Positions 33,527-42,210 of a DNA stretch of 62,445 nt are shown here, in pieces. The translations under genes were made by a program, and so were the position numbers. Origin of the DNA: Anaerolineae bacterium (GTDB lineage Bacteria; Chloroflexota; Anaerolineae; Caldilineales; Caldilineaceae). Positions within the stretch are counted from its first letter, which is position 1; every line of letters starts with the position of its first letter. The stretch is taken from positions 1 through 62,445 of the forward strand of contig JAUIHI010000037.1 in assembly GCA_030432295.1 (NCBI GenBank), given 5' to 3'. Below the pieces are notes generated by a model. That model did no database searches. It had not been told where the DNA came from and saw only the letters and a program-made list of their open reading frames with translations.

Positions 33527-34867
33527 GTGCAACTGACCGAACGCCAGACCCGCCTGCTGCGCAACACTTTCATCGACTACCAGCAGACCGAAGAGTTTCT
33601 CAAAAATCCGCTGATTGTGGAGCGGGCCAAAGGGCTATACTACTGGGACACCGATGGCAAGGAGTATTTTGACGCTATCGGTGGCATCTTTGTAGCGTCG
33701 CTGGGCCACGGCCATCCCCGGCTGTTGGATGCTATGCGCAAGCAGATGGAAGTGATGAGCTTTGCCCCGCCCCTGCACGGCATCGCCGAAGTGACTCTGG
33801 AATTTGGCGAGCGGCTGGCCGAAGTGACGCCAGGCGACCTCAACTTCGTCAAACCCTTCAGCGGTGGCTCGGAGTCGGTGGAAGCCGCTCTCAAATTCAC
33901 CCGCCAATATTTCAAACAGACCGGCCATCCGGGCAAGTACAAATTCATCAGCCGCTACTTCGGCTATCACGGCGGCACACTGGGCGCGATGTCGGCCAGC
34001 GGAACCGGCCCGCGCAAAACCCCCTTCGAGCCGCAGATGGCGGGCTTCCTCAAAGTCTTCCCCCCCACCTGGTATCGGGACCAGTTCGAGTCCTGGGAGG
34101 AGTGCAACCGCTTCTCGGCGCGGATGTTCGAGGATGTGATCCGCAACGAAGACCCGGAGACGGTGGCCGGGATAATCGTCGAACCCATCGGCAACACAGG
34201 CGGCATCATCACCCCGACTGCCGAATACTTTCAGATTCTGCGCGAGATTGCCGACCGCTACAATGTGGTGCTGATCTTCGACGAAATCATCACCGGCTTT
34301 GCCCGCACAGGCCGGATGTTTGCAGCCCAGACCTTCGGCGTCACCCCGGACATCATCTGCGGCGGCAAGGGGCTGTCTAGCGGGATGATTCCCCTGGGCG
34401 CGCTGATGGCGAAAGAGGAGATGGCCCAGGCTTTTCTCGGCCCCGGCGAAGCGAATGTGAACTTTGCCCACGGCCACACCTTTGCGGGCAATCCCCTGGC
34501 CTGCGCGGTAGGCATCGCCGTGTTGGATGAGATTGCTGAGAAGAAGCTGGACGAAAAGGCGCAGGGGCTGGGCGACTATCTGGCCGGTCGGCTGGGTGAA
34601 TTGACTAAATACGGGGTCATCCGGGAGGTGCGGGGCAAAGGGATGCTGCGGGGCGTGGAGCTGGTGCGGGACACAGCCACGATGGAGCCTTTCCCCGCGC
34701 TGGGCACGGCGCTGAAGAAGACGGCCCTGACCAACGGGCTGATTATGCGCATCGACCCCAACTGGTTCGCTGTGGCCCCCGCGCTGATCGCAGAGAAGTC
34801 GGACATCGACGAACTGATCAACCGCATCGACCGCAGCCTGGCTGAAGCGTTGGAGATGGTGGGATAA
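33527..34867 (+). CDS. Class III pyridoxal-phosphate aminotransferase
   Basis: A 446-residue aminotransferase of the ornithine/4-aminobutyrate/alanine-glyoxylate group. YYWDTDGKEYFDAIGG near the start, SGSESVEAALK for PLP phosphate binding (here SGGSESVEAA), LIFDEIITGFARTG with the PLP-binding Asp and DIICGGKGLSSG with the Schiff-base Lys are all present. The exact substrates are not evident. A GTG at 33527 with AGGAGA ahead is chosen; the frame is open 26 codons further, but that part is CGTCTGCCGTCC repeat sequence. It follows the PhyH-GNAT pair on the same strand. Confidence 0.93.
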   Translation: MQLTERQTRLLRNTFIDYQQTEEFLKNPLIVERAKGLYYWDTDGKEYFDAIGGIFVASLGHGHPRLLDAMRKQMEVMSFAPPLHGIAEVTLEFGERLAEVTPGDLNFVKPFSGGSESVEAALKFTRQYFKQTGHPGKYKFISRYFGYHGGTLGAMSASGTGPRKTPFEPQMAGFLKVFPPTWYRDQFESWEECNRFSARMFEDVIRNEDPETVAGIIVEPIGNTGGIITPTAEYFQILREIADRYNVVLIFDEIITGFARTGRMFAAQTFGVTPDIICGGKGLSSGMIPLGALMAKEEMAQAFLGPGEANVNFAHGHTFAGNPLACAVGIAVLDEIAEKKLDEKAQGLGDYLAGRLGELTKYGVIREVRGKGMLRGVELVRDTATMEPFPALGTALKKTALTNGLIMRIDPNWFAVAPALIAEKSDIDELINRIDRSLAEALEMVG

Positions 34868-34958
34868 ATTGACAGAATCCCCGGCCAATGTTACCTTTCG
34901 AGCAGGCAAACGCCACAACTGAAACTTCGATCCACTCTTAACCGAAGGAGACTATTAG

Positions 34959-35378
34959 ATGTCTATTCGCAATTCGACCGCTACTTGGAAAGGCACGCTG
35001 AAAGAGGGCGCAGGCACAATGACAGTCGGTGCCGGCCACTACGAAGGCCCCTTCACCTTTGCTTCCCGCTTTGAGAGCGGCCAGGGCACAAACCCGGAAG
35101 AACTGATCGGCGCGGCCCACGCGGGCTGCTACTCTATGTTCTTCGCGGCCCTGCTCACCGGCAACGGCACGCCCCCTGTGCGTGTAACCACCACGGCTGC
35201 CGTACACCTGGGCGAAGGCCCCACCATCACGCAGATCGATCTGGTCTGCGAGGCTGAGGTCGAGGGCATCGACGCCGCGAAATTCGCCGAGTTGGCTGCG
35301 GACGCCAAAGCCAAGTGTCCCATCTCCAAGGCCCTGGCCGCGGTGGAGACGGTGACCCTGGACGCGAAGTTGGTCTAG
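34959..35378 (+). CDS. OsmC family peroxiredoxin
   Basis: A 139-residue OsmC/Ohr-type thiol peroxidase that reduces organic hydroperoxides. The two redox cysteines are in HAGCYSMFFAALL and KAKCPISKAL. Length fits OsmC rather than the YhfA group. GGAG lies 8 bases before the ATG. The gene has its own spacer and ends at a strong terminator, so it is probably expressed alone in stress. Confidence 0.93.
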   Translation: MSIRNSTATWKGTLKEGAGTMTVGAGHYEGPFTFASRFESGQGTNPEELIGAAHAGCYSMFFAALLTGNGTPPVRVTTTAAVHLGEGPTITQIDLVCEAEVEGIDAAKFAELAADAKAKCPISKALAAVETVTLDAKLV

Positions 35379-35402
35379 TCGCTCAATCCCATAAAAATTG
35401 GA

Positions 35403-35450
35403 CAACAAAAATGCCGGGACGAAGTGCACTTCGTCCCGGCATTTTTGTTG
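35403..35450. terminator. Bidirectional terminator palindrome
   Basis: A perfect 48-bp palindrome: 24-bp arms meeting at GTGCAC, GC-rich in the core and ending in AAAAA/TTTTT. It separates the OsmC gene from the convergent small gene at 35470 and can end both transcripts. Confidence 0.85.
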
Positions 35451-35469
35451 CATCTGTACTGCAAATTCC

Positions 35470-35685
35470 CTATGCAGGAATCCGCTGGTCTCTATAATAC
35501 GTAGCGAGCAACTCTCGAACGGCAGGAATCAATTCAATCGGGATTTCCATAATCGTTTGCGTCCGATCGGCAAAAGCCACCTCGTCTTCGGCGGTTGCCT
35601 CATCCTCCGTCTGTGCCTCGTAATGTGAGAGCACTCGCTGCACGCGATCCGCATCCCACCCACCTGGAAATTTCATCTGTTTCAT
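35470..35685 (-). CDS. Small antitoxin-like protein
   Basis: A 71-residue acidic protein (KFPGGWDADRVQRVLSHYEAQTEDE...). It starts with ATG at 35685; a GTG one codon earlier is also possible. CGGAGATAA precedes it. It follows the BrnT-like gene so closely (3 bp) that the two must be coexpressed. By position and charge it would be the antitoxin or partner of that gene. No named family is recognised. Confidence 0.6.
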   Translation of the reverse strand: MKQMKFPGGWDADRVQRVLSHYEAQTEDEATAEDEVAFADRTQTIMEIPIELIPAVRELLATYYRDQRIPA

Positions 35686-35688
35686 CAC

Positions 35689-35970
35689 TTATCTCCGTTT
35701 CCGTTGTCTGCGGCGATAGGCAGCCAACGGCTTGCCCTGTAACTCATACGCCGTTACGACAAATACACTGCCTGGTTCAGAATCGGGCACATAAATCACA
35801 CGCAAGTAACGCCCATTTTGCGTTTGCCCAATTGCGACACGTGAACCTTCCCGTCCGGGTCGATCCTCACCCGGACGAGCCAAAACATCTGCCACCTCAT
35901 CTTCGTCCACGTTGTGATTATAGATGTGTGCTTCATCCGTGGTTGGGTCAATATAAAAACGCAAATCCAC
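35689..35970 (-). CDS. BrnT/DUF4258-like toxin candidate
   Basis: A 93-residue basic protein: FYIDPTTDEAHIYNHNVDEDEVADVLARPGED followed by beta strands (RVAIGQTQNGRYLRVIYVPD, FVVTAYEL) and the basic tail RRRQRKRR. The strand order with a late Tyr/Arg-rich end resembles the RelE/BrnT ribonuclease fold and DUF4258. Paired with the small acidic gene at 35470 in toxin-first order, as in brnTA modules. The function as a toxin is inferred. Confidence 0.6.
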   Translation of the reverse strand: MDLRFYIDPTTDEAHIYNHNVDEDEVADVLARPGEDRPGREGSRVAIGQTQNGRYLRVIYVPDSEPGSVFVVTAYELQGKPLAAYRRRQRKRR

Positions 35971-36086
35971 GTTCGTCCCTCACCCAAGCGCCGCTTGATA
36001 CAAGACAGCCATAGCAGTCACCACAGATCCTACAGGAACATCTGTGCTCTGTCAAGCAGAATATTATTCCTGTGCTCAACCGCAGG

Positions 36087-37187
36087 TCAAATCACCTCCA
36101 ATCCATTCAGCCCCGGCAGTTGCGGAAAGGGGGCGTGGGGTTCGGCCTGATACCAGAAGGCGGTGGAGGCGATGTCGTCTTGCAGGGGCAGATAGCGGCG
36201 CTTGTCCTCTAGCGCGGATCGCCAGCCCAAAGCCTGAATCGTCACCCGCAGATCGTCCTGAAAACGGATGGGGTCCTGCACGTGCCAGCGGTACATTCCA
36301 AAGCGGGTCTGGCTGCGGTAAAGACCGTCGGGCTGGATGACCTGGGGCAGGCCCAGATAAGCCGTGGAGTAGACGCCGTACTGCCCTTTGGGATGTTCCC
36401 AGTTCCACGCGCCGCCGAAGTAATCCTCCGTGCCTGTGCCAGCGATCGTCGGCCACTCGCCGTCCCCGTCCAGATAGAATTTGATCTCCCCTTCGCCCCA
36501 CCAGCCGGTGGTGTTGGACTGCCAGGCGATGTACGTGCCCACATACTGCCCCTGGCCGCTCACCCCGTCCAGCAGCGTATGGACTTCGCCGTAGGGCAGG
36601 GGATTGTTGCGCCGCCATTGGGCGTGGAAATAGGCCGCGTCGTCTGGCACGTCGGTCAGGCAGTAGTCGATGGAATAGTAGAAGCCCCGCACCTCATCCG
36701 GTGAAAGATTCTCCAGAGTGATACGCGCGCTGCCCCGGAAGGGCATCTCCCAATAGCTGTTGAAGCCTCCCGCCGGGTTGACCGCCACGGGCAATGAATT
36801 CACATTGCAGCGTTCGCCCCAGCCGTTGCAGAAAAAGTCCCCAATCGGCGTCTCCACTGAAGGCGTCTCCTCCCCGTCCCAATAGATGCGCAGGACCAGC
36901 CGCCGCCAGTGCTGCGGGTGTACCGTACACCAGATGTGCTGGATCGCGCCCGGCCCGTCGATTTCGGCCAGTGTCACCAACTGATTGGGCGCGATGTGGA
37001 TGCTGGGCGAGACCTTCCAGCCCTGGCCCAACTCCCGCGCCGCGACTGCGCCCGTGCCGTCCGTGGCTCTGGCCCCTTCGCCCTTTGCCCCGCTGAAATT
37101 TTCCGGGCTGATAGAGCGGCTCTGTGCGTTGGAGAGCCGGGAGAGATTGCCCAAGTGAACGCCGAGACCGTTGAATGGTGTGGACAT
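36087..37187 (-). CDS. DUF2961 protein (glycoside hydrolase family 172 type)
   Basis: A 366-residue protein with the DUF2961 pattern: an N-terminal block ISPENFSGAKGEGARAT, then PGAIQHIWCTV, GDFFCNGWGE, NPAGGFNSYWEMPF and GTGTEDYFGGAWNW with the conserved acidic residues. DUF2961 founded GH172, whose members act on fructose- or arabinofuranose-containing sugars. No signal peptide, so an intracellular role. The ATG at 37187 has AAGGAAAAG ahead; 21 upstream codons are rejected. It opens a stretch of minus-strand carbohydrate genes. Confidence 0.88.
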   Translation of the reverse strand: MSTPFNGLGVHLGNLSRLSNAQSRSISPENFSGAKGEGARATDGTGAVAARELGQGWKVSPSIHIAPNQLVTLAEIDGPGAIQHIWCTVHPQHWRRLVLRIYWDGEETPSVETPIGDFFCNGWGERCNVNSLPVAVNPAGGFNSYWEMPFRGSARITLENLSPDEVRGFYYSIDYCLTDVPDDAAYFHAQWRRNNPLPYGEVHTLLDGVSGQGQYVGTYIAWQSNTTGWWGEGEIKFYLDGDGEWPTIAGTGTEDYFGGAWNWEHPKGQYGVYSTAYLGLPQVIQPDGLYRSQTRFGMYRWHVQDPIRFQDDLRVTIQALGWRSALEDKRRYLPLQDDIASTAFWYQAEPHAPFPQLPGLNGLEVI

Positions 37188-37339
37188 TTGTCTTTTCCTT
37201 TGCTGTGAATGAGCCACTGTTGTGACTGAACGACGAAGAATTTTGCTCAAATTGGGATGGCACTATAAAATGTATAGCGAAGAAATCGTCGCTCCCAATG
37301 GAGCGGTCAGCAAACCATTTTCAGGAGGTCACATTTTTC

Positions 37340-37543
37340 ATGCCCATTTTCGAATACGTCTGCACCAATTGTGGACACGAATTTGAGTTGTTTGTACGTG
37401 GCGGCGCGGCGGTAAAGAATCTCTGCCCCACCTGCCAGAGCGAGAAGATCGACAAGCGTTTCAGCACTTTTTCCGCTTCTGTGGGATCAAGCCGGGGAAC
37501 GGCTGCCGCCAACCCGGCCCCCGCCTGCGCTGGCCCTGTCTGA
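37340..37543 (+). CDS. FmdB-type zinc ribbon protein
   Basis: A 67-residue protein: MPIFEYVCTNCGHEFELF with CxxC, then CPTC, forming a zinc ribbon typical of the FmdB regulatory protein family. The tail is Ala/Pro-rich. AGGAGG lies just before the ATG; a 14-codon upstream extension is spacer. The role of this family is unclear (possible regulators). A second member is at 61296. Confidence 0.85.
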   Translation: MPIFEYVCTNCGHEFELFVRGGAAVKNLCPTCQSEKIDKRFSTFSASVGSSRGTAAANPAPACAGPV

Positions 37544-37585
37544 GGTCTCCGCTAACCGCTGGCCGTGCGCCAGTGTCAACTGAAA

Positions 37586-37648
37586 AACCAAAAAGAGACG
37601 AAGACACAAAGGCAGACTGCCCTGACTGTTCTTCGTCTCTTTTTGGTT
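37586..37648. terminator. Hairpin terminator between convergent genes
   Basis: 19-bp perfect arms (AACCAAAAAGAGACGAAGA and its complement) around a 25-base loop. It ends at the stop codon of the convergent TIM-barrel gene. A relative is at 49625-49687. Confidence 0.7.
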
Positions 37649-38540
37649 AAGCCGTGTATGGCAGCACAATCTCCCGCAGCACCGCCAGATTGTCCCATTC
37701 GTCCTCGCCCCGGTGAAAAGGGGTGTCGAAGATCAGGGAAATCGGCCCGTCGAAACCTGCCGCGGCCATCACATCCAGACAGCGCTCCATCTCGGCCTGG
37801 TCCGGGTGGCCTTGCCCGTCGTAGAGCGCTTTGGCGTGGGCAGATGTGGATTTGGGCGCAATCGCCGCCAGTTCGTCATATTTGCCCGGCCCTTTGCCCT
37901 GTCCTGAGCGTGTCGAAGGGAAGTTGCCGAAGTCCGCGCAGGTCCCCACCGCCCCGTCGCACAATTCCAAAATGGCGAGAATCTGATCCGCCCGCTCTGC
38001 GGTGGAGCGGAAATTTTCGGTGATGACCTGCACGCCCTGGACTGCGCCGTAGGCGGCCAAGGATCGCAGATTGGCCGCGCTCTGGCGGATGATCGGATGG
38101 GTCCGCAGATCGCCCCCGTTTTGTTCGACGAATCCGTCGCGCGCTACGGACGCATAACCAGCGATCACCCGGCTGTGGGACGCACCGATGGCCGCCGCCA
38201 CATCCAGCCAGCCCCGAATCCAGGCCAAATCCCGGGCCAATGCGTCGAGATCAGAGGCAGTGATGTCCCCGGCATCGATGAGGACGCTGAAAATCTCCAC
38301 CCCCGCATCCTGGGCCGCGGCCTTCAACTCGGCCAGATAGCCCGCGTCTGTGCTGGGAAAATGAAAGTGACAGATTTCGAGTGTGCCGATGCCCGCCGCG
38401 GCCAGACGCCCCGGCAGTTCGAGCAGGGAAAGTTGCGCGCCGGGGACCGGCCCAGCCGCAGGCGGGCTGTCCGGCGTGGCTACGGCTGGCTTACCCAAAG
38501 AGCGATGCAGACTCCAGGAGGAAGTAGAAATACGGGGCAT
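37647..38540 (-). CDS. Sugar phosphate isomerase/epimerase (TIM barrel)
   Basis: A 297-residue protein of the xylose isomerase-like/AP endonuclease 2 TIM-barrel family, which isomerises or epimerises sugars and inositols. Typical elements are LEICHFHFPSTD, VITENFRS with a metal-binding Glu, CADFGNF, HAKALYDG and a terminal region GFDGPISLIFD. Residues PSTRSGQGKGPGK near 210 are encoded by a TTCGACACGCTCAGGACAGG-type spacer repeat inserted in frame. AAGGAGACCCCA precedes the ATG. Confidence 0.87.
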   Translation of the reverse strand: MPRISTSSWSLHRSLGKPAVATPDSPPAAGPVPGAQLSLLELPGRLAAAGIGTLEICHFHFPSTDAGYLAELKAAAQDAGVEIFSVLIDAGDITASDLDALARDLAWIRGWLDVAAAIGASHSRVIAGYASVARDGFVEQNGGDLRTHPIIRQSAANLRSLAAYGAVQGVQVITENFRSTAERADQILAILELCDGAVGTCADFGNFPSTRSGQGKGPGKYDELAAIAPKSTSAHAKALYDGQGHPDQAEMERCLDVMAAAGFDGPISLIFDTPFHRGEDEWDNLAVLREIVLPYTA

Positions 38541-38638
38541 TGGGGTCTCCTTGATGGGTAAATGGGTGAGCGTGTGCGGTCAACCGTCTATTTTACGAGC
38601 CAGTCGCTCCAATTGTACACCAGTTTGCGGTCCGATGC

Positions 38639-40054
38639 TCACGCCCACAAATCGTAAACCTGCAACCCGGCCCGCTCCCGGCGTCCGTCCCGCCAGGCTT
38701 CGTTGCGGTTGTGGACCCGCTGAAACTTCACAGTCCGGCCACTGTACGCGCTCTCTTCGTGGCGGCTGTGCCAGCCTTCCATTTGCTCGTCCAGCGCGCT
38801 TTGCACCGAGCGATACTCATCCCAGCCCGCCCGGTTGAGAGTTTCGTCCGGGTCTTCGGCCAGGTTGAACAGGTCAAGCGGGCCGTTGGGGTAGCGTTTG
38901 ACATATTTATATTCGGGCGTGCGGATCATCCGCAGGTCGCCGTATTCGCCGTAGCGGGTGTCGTCCCAGGCGCATTCCTCGCCCCCGGCAATCGGCGCGT
39001 AGCTGTGGCCCGGATAGCTGCGATCCGCCAGTTCCACCCCGGCCCAGCCGCAGATAGCCTGGAAGCTGTCGTAGTGATCCACACACTGCTCGGCCACTCT
39101 GCCCGGCCCAATTCCCGGCCCTCGCGCCAACAGAGGAACCCGCAACGAAGTCTCGTACATATTCAGCGGGCGGGTGCTGTTGCCTTTGCCCCAATAGCCG
39201 TGATGGCCCAGAGAGCAGCCGTGATCCGACGTGTAGATGACGATTGTGTTCTCCAACTGGCCGCTCTCTTCCAGCTTCGCCAGCAGGCGGCCAATCTCCC
39301 GGTCGATCTCCGCCACTGCCGCGTAGTAGCCGATATAGCGGGTGCGAATCTGCTCGGCGGTCGGGTTGAAGCCACCGGCCAACCCTTCGTTGCGGTTCCA
39401 GGGGTGGGGATGATAGGGTGGAATTTCGGCGAAGTCGTGATCGGCAAAACGGGCGGTCAGGGCCGGGTCGTGGCTGGCCGCGTCGTAGGGGGAGTGGGTG
39501 GCGATGTAGCCCACATTGAGAAAAAAGGGTTTGTCGTCCGGCGCATCTTCCAGAAATTCCAGCGCGTGGTCGGTGATGAGGGTGCTTTTGTTGCCGTCCA
39601 GTTCGACGGCTTCCCCGTTGCGGTGATAGGTGTAGCGCCCGTTGTGGACGCCCTGCCAGCGGGGCAGGCCAAAGGCCCAGTCGAAGCCAGGCGGTGTGGC
39701 GTGGGAGCGGCCCAGATGCCATTTTCCCGACAGCCCGCAGTGATAGCCCGCGGCCGAGAGCAGTTGGGGCAGGGTGACTTCGCCAGCCAGCCAGTCGAAG
39801 TCACCGATCACCGGCTCGGCCTCTTGCAGCCAGTCGTGGATGCCCACCTGGGAGGGTGTGCGCCCAGTCAACAGGCAGGCCCGGGCCGGGGAGCAGACCG
39901 GGCTGGGAGTGAAGGCGTTGGCAAAGCGCACCCCTTCGGCAGCCAGCCGGTCCATATTGGGCGTGGGCAGGGCGGCATTGCCATAGCAGCCCGCGGCCCA
40001 CTGGCCGTGATCGTCGGTGAGAAAGAGGAGGATATTGGGTTTAGCAGAAGACAT
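38639..40054 (-). CDS. Sulfatase (cysteine type)
   Basis: A 471-residue type I sulfatase. NILLFLTDDHG at the start gives two metal-binding Asp residues, and the active-site motif is VCSPARACLLTGR, where the Cys must be turned into formylglycine by a separate generating enzyme. IVIYTSDHG supplies two later metal ligands and GKWHLG a further Lys-His. It lacks a signal peptide. It could remove sulfate from a sugar handled by neighbouring genes. No dedicated maturation enzyme is nearby: the only FGE-fold domain in the window is in the CHAT-NACHT protein, which is not expected to be catalytic. Confidence 0.92.
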   Translation of the reverse strand: MSSAKPNILLFLTDDHGQWAAGCYGNAALPTPNMDRLAAEGVRFANAFTPSPVCSPARACLLTGRTPSQVGIHDWLQEAEPVIGDFDWLAGEVTLPQLLSAAGYHCGLSGKWHLGRSHATPPGFDWAFGLPRWQGVHNGRYTYHRNGEAVELDGNKSTLITDHALEFLEDAPDDKPFFLNVGYIATHSPYDAASHDPALTARFADHDFAEIPPYHPHPWNRNEGLAGGFNPTAEQIRTRYIGYYAAVAEIDREIGRLLAKLEESGQLENTIVIYTSDHGCSLGHHGYWGKGNSTRPLNMYETSLRVPLLARGPGIGPGRVAEQCVDHYDSFQAICGWAGVELADRSYPGHSYAPIAGGEECAWDDTRYGEYGDLRMIRTPEYKYVKRYPNGPLDLFNLAEDPDETLNRAGWDEYRSVQSALDEQMEGWHSRHEESAYSGRTVKFQRVHNRNEAWRDGRRERAGLQVYDLWA

Positions 40055-40117
40055 AGCGGTCCTGTTTTCGGTTGTGTAAAGGGGATGGGTTAGGGCGAGA
40101 GATAGCGATCCCCTTCT

Positions 40118-40516
40118 TTACTTCCCTGTCACTTCCACCCGCACCCCTTCGGTCGCGGCTGCGTCGATGAAAAAAGCCCGTTTGCCCTGTGTCCCCTGAT
40201 GGGGTTTGGCCTGGGCCAGGGGCAGGCCGTGGGTCGGCGCTTCCGCCATTGCGTCGTCCACATTCTCGGCTTTGAAACAGATGTGGTGCAGGTGGATGCC
40301 CCGTTCGGCGATCTGCGCGTGCAGGGGACTCTCCGGCGTCAGCGGCTCCACCAACTGCACGTGGGTATTGCCCGCGTCCAGATGGGTCAGGCGGGTGGTG
40401 CCGTTGTTGACCACTTCGCTGTAGAGGAGCGTCAACCCCAACTTATCCCGAAAGGTCTTCAACGCCTCGTCCGTATCCGGCACGACGATTGCCACGTGAT
40501 CGAGTCCCGTAAACAT
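40118..40516 (-). CDS. VOC family protein (methylmalonyl-CoA epimerase-like)
   Basis: A 132-residue vicinal-oxygen-chelate protein. LDHVAIVVPDTDEALKTFRDKLG is the classic start with a metal-binding His, then HVQLVEPL, HLHHICFKAENVD and VRVEVTGK. The order strongly resembles methylmalonyl-CoA epimerase, but no mutase gene is near and glyoxalase-like roles are possible. AGGAGACTG precedes the ATG at 40516; the 29-codon upstream extension runs through the family B palindrome and is rejected. Confidence 0.82.
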   Translation of the reverse strand: MFTGLDHVAIVVPDTDEALKTFRDKLGLTLLYSEVVNNGTTRLTHLDAGNTHVQLVEPLTPESPLHAQIAERGIHLHHICFKAENVDDAMAEAPTHGLPLAQAKPHQGTQGKRAFFIDAAATEGVRVEVTGK

Positions 40517-40561
40517 TTTCAGTCTCCTTTGTCTGTTCAGCGTGTGATGTGGGTCAAAAGA

Positions 40562-40625
40562 AGTGAACAGTTGCCAGTAATCAGTGGCGCGCTCGCGACT
40601 CACTGATTACTGGCAACTGTTCACT
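40562..40625. terminator. Family B hairpin between the aldolase and VOC genes
   Basis: Perfect 25-bp arms (40562-40586, 40601-40625) of AGTGAACAGTTGCCAGTAATC type with a 14-base GC-rich loop. It lies 3 bp after the aldolase stop codon on the minus strand. It probably ends or attenuates the aldolase transcript. Confidence 0.65.
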
Positions 40626-40627
40626 GA

Positions 40628-41407
40628 TTACCGGGCCGCAATCTGCCGCACAGCGTTCGCGCCCTGCACCACCGCGGCCCGGTAGAGCGCGTGATCCGCG
40701 CTGTAGGAAATCATATTGAAGCCCATTCCCATCCATTGCTGGGCCTGCTCCGGGCTGCCGGGCTGGATACCCGCAGCCAGCCCGTGACGGCGACAGGTAT
40801 CCACCACCTGTGTCAGCGCGTCCAGAAAACGCTGGCTGCCGAACTGGCCGGGGATGCCCATGGAATTGGTCAGGTCGAAGTGGCCCACCCACAGGCAGTC
40901 CACGCCGGGGGTGCTGGCGATGGCCTCCAGATTTTCCAGCCCCTCTTCGCTCTCGATCTGGCAGATGATTGTGGTGTTGCGGTTGGATTCGGCCAGAAAC
41001 TCCGCGGGGCTGACGGCCTGGTAGCCGGTCAGCGCGCCGCCCAGAGCCACGCCCCGATCCCCCAAAGGCGCATATTTGACGCAGGAAACAATCTCCTGGG
41101 CCTGGGCGCCGGTCTTCACATTGGGGACCATCACGCCCAGCGCGCCGGCATCCATACAGCGGGCGATGAAGTGGTATTGGGTCATAGGCACACGCACATA
41201 TGGGGCAATATCTGTGGACTGGAACCAGGCCACCAGCCGGGCCACATCCTGGCTGGTGAAGGGCGAATGTTCCATATCGATCAGCACAAAGTCCAGATCA
41301 GCGGTCGCCAACATCTGGGCTACGCCGTGGGTGGCGAACTCCATCAGCATATGGCCGACAGCGACGTTGCCCGCGGCGAGAACGTTTTTGGCGCGATTCG
41401 TTTTCAT
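40628..41407 (-). CDS. HpcH/HpaI family aldolase
   Basis: A 259-residue class II pyruvate aldolase. FVLIDMEHSPF, ICQIESEEGLEN (metal-binding Glu) and VDCLWVGHFDLTNSMG (metal-binding Asp) match the HpcH/HpaI group, which splits 2-keto-3-deoxy acids to pyruvate and an aldehyde. Next to a galactonate-type dehydratase and a GntR regulator, a 2-keto-3-deoxy sugar acid is the likely substrate. AAAGGAAAACC lies before the ATG at 41407. Confidence 0.88.
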   Translation of the reverse strand: MKTNRAKNVLAAGNVAVGHMLMEFATHGVAQMLATADLDFVLIDMEHSPFTSQDVARLVAWFQSTDIAPYVRVPMTQYHFIARCMDAGALGVMVPNVKTGAQAQEIVSCVKYAPLGDRGVALGGALTGYQAVSPAEFLAESNRNTTIICQIESEEGLENLEAIASTPGVDCLWVGHFDLTNSMGIPGQFGSQRFLDALTQVVDTCRRHGLAAGIQPGSPEQAQQWMGMGFNMISYSADHALYRAAVVQGANAVRQIAAR

Positions 41408-41480
41408 TGGGGTTTTCCTTTGGGTGAGAGTGGGGTGATGGGGCAAAAGAGAATCGAATGATTTCACATCGCCATCGGGC

Positions 41481-42089
41481 CTACTGAATGTTGGCGGCCA
41501 GTGCGGTCAGGGCCGCCTCTTTGTCTCCGGCGCGAATAGCTTCGAGGATAGCCTTGTGTTCGTCGTAGCTGTCCATCAGATTGTCAAAACGATTATACTG
41601 CATCAGCATCCGCAACGCCACCGGCCGCCAAAGGGTCATCAGCCCGTCGTCGTCGTGGCTTTGGATGAGCGCGCTGTGAAAGCGCAGGTCACATTCCACT
41701 AACGCTGCGGTGTCGCCCTGCTCACAGGCCCGACGCATATCGGCCAGAATCCCATCCCAGCGGGCAATGTCGGTGGGAGTGATGCGCTCGAAAACGGCTT
41801 CCAGGGCAAAGTTTTCGATGGTGCGTCGCAGTTCGGCGATCAGCGGACGCAATTTCAGGCTGGGCAGGGGTGCGACCCGCACGCCTTTGTTGGGTTCCAA
41901 CACCAGCAGTCCCTGTTCGGTGAGCTGGCGAAATGCCTCCCGGATCGGTCCTCGGCTGACCGCGAACTGTTCGGCGATCTCCTGCTCGCGCAAGGGTTGG
42001 CCGGGGGCAAAGACACCGCCCAGAATATCCTGGCGCAGACGCACGGCGATCTGTTCGGGAATGGAGCGGAAAATCGGTGATTGGGTCAT
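41481..42089 (-). CDS. GntR family transcriptional regulator (FadR/FCD type)
   Basis: A 202-residue repressor. Residues about 8-72 form the winged helix (QIAVRLRQDILGGVFAPGQPLREQEIAEQFAVSRGPIREAF), and the rest is an all-helical FCD domain with His and Asp residues for metal and ligand. It is divergent from the galactonate-dehydratase-like gene, with a perfect palindromic site between them, and upstream of the aldolase on its own strand. It likely senses a sugar acid or its keto-deoxy product and controls both directions. Confidence 0.9.
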   Translation of the reverse strand: MTQSPIFRSIPEQIAVRLRQDILGGVFAPGQPLREQEIAEQFAVSRGPIREAFRQLTEQGLLVLEPNKGVRVAPLPSLKLRPLIAELRRTIENFALEAVFERITPTDIARWDGILADMRRACEQGDTAALVECDLRFHSALIQSHDDDGLMTLWRPVALRMLMQYNRFDNLMDSYDEHKAILEAIRAGDKEAALTALAANIQ

Positions 42090-42111
42090 AGGCAAAGGAT
42101 AGTCGAAGGGT

Positions 42112-42133
42112 TGTAGATTGTCAACAATCTACA
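42112..42133. promoter_or_regulatory. Palindromic GntR operator
   Basis: TGTAGATTGT-CA-ACAATCTACA, a perfect 10-bp inverted repeat, 23 bp upstream of the regulator start and directly abutting a TTGACA -35 box. Size and symmetry fit an FCD-type GntR dimer. Confidence 0.75.
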
Positions 42134-42134
42134 T

Positions 42135-42163
42135 TTGACAGGGAAACGGGCTTGGGGTAGCCT
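42135..42163 (+). promoter_or_regulatory. Promoter of the dehydratase gene
   Basis: Perfect TTGACA, 17-bp spacer, weak TAGCCT. The operator lies immediately upstream of the -35, so the regulator may block polymerase or act as an activator of this weak -10 promoter. Confidence 0.5.
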
Positions 42164-42210
42164 ACTTTGTGATTTGCAGAGCCACTTCAACCGAAAAGGA
42201 ACCCACAACA

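Noticed and set aside
38711-40093. 460-codon open frame opposite the sulfatase
   Set aside because: The sulfatase reading has all catalytic motifs, so the opposite frame is a shadow.
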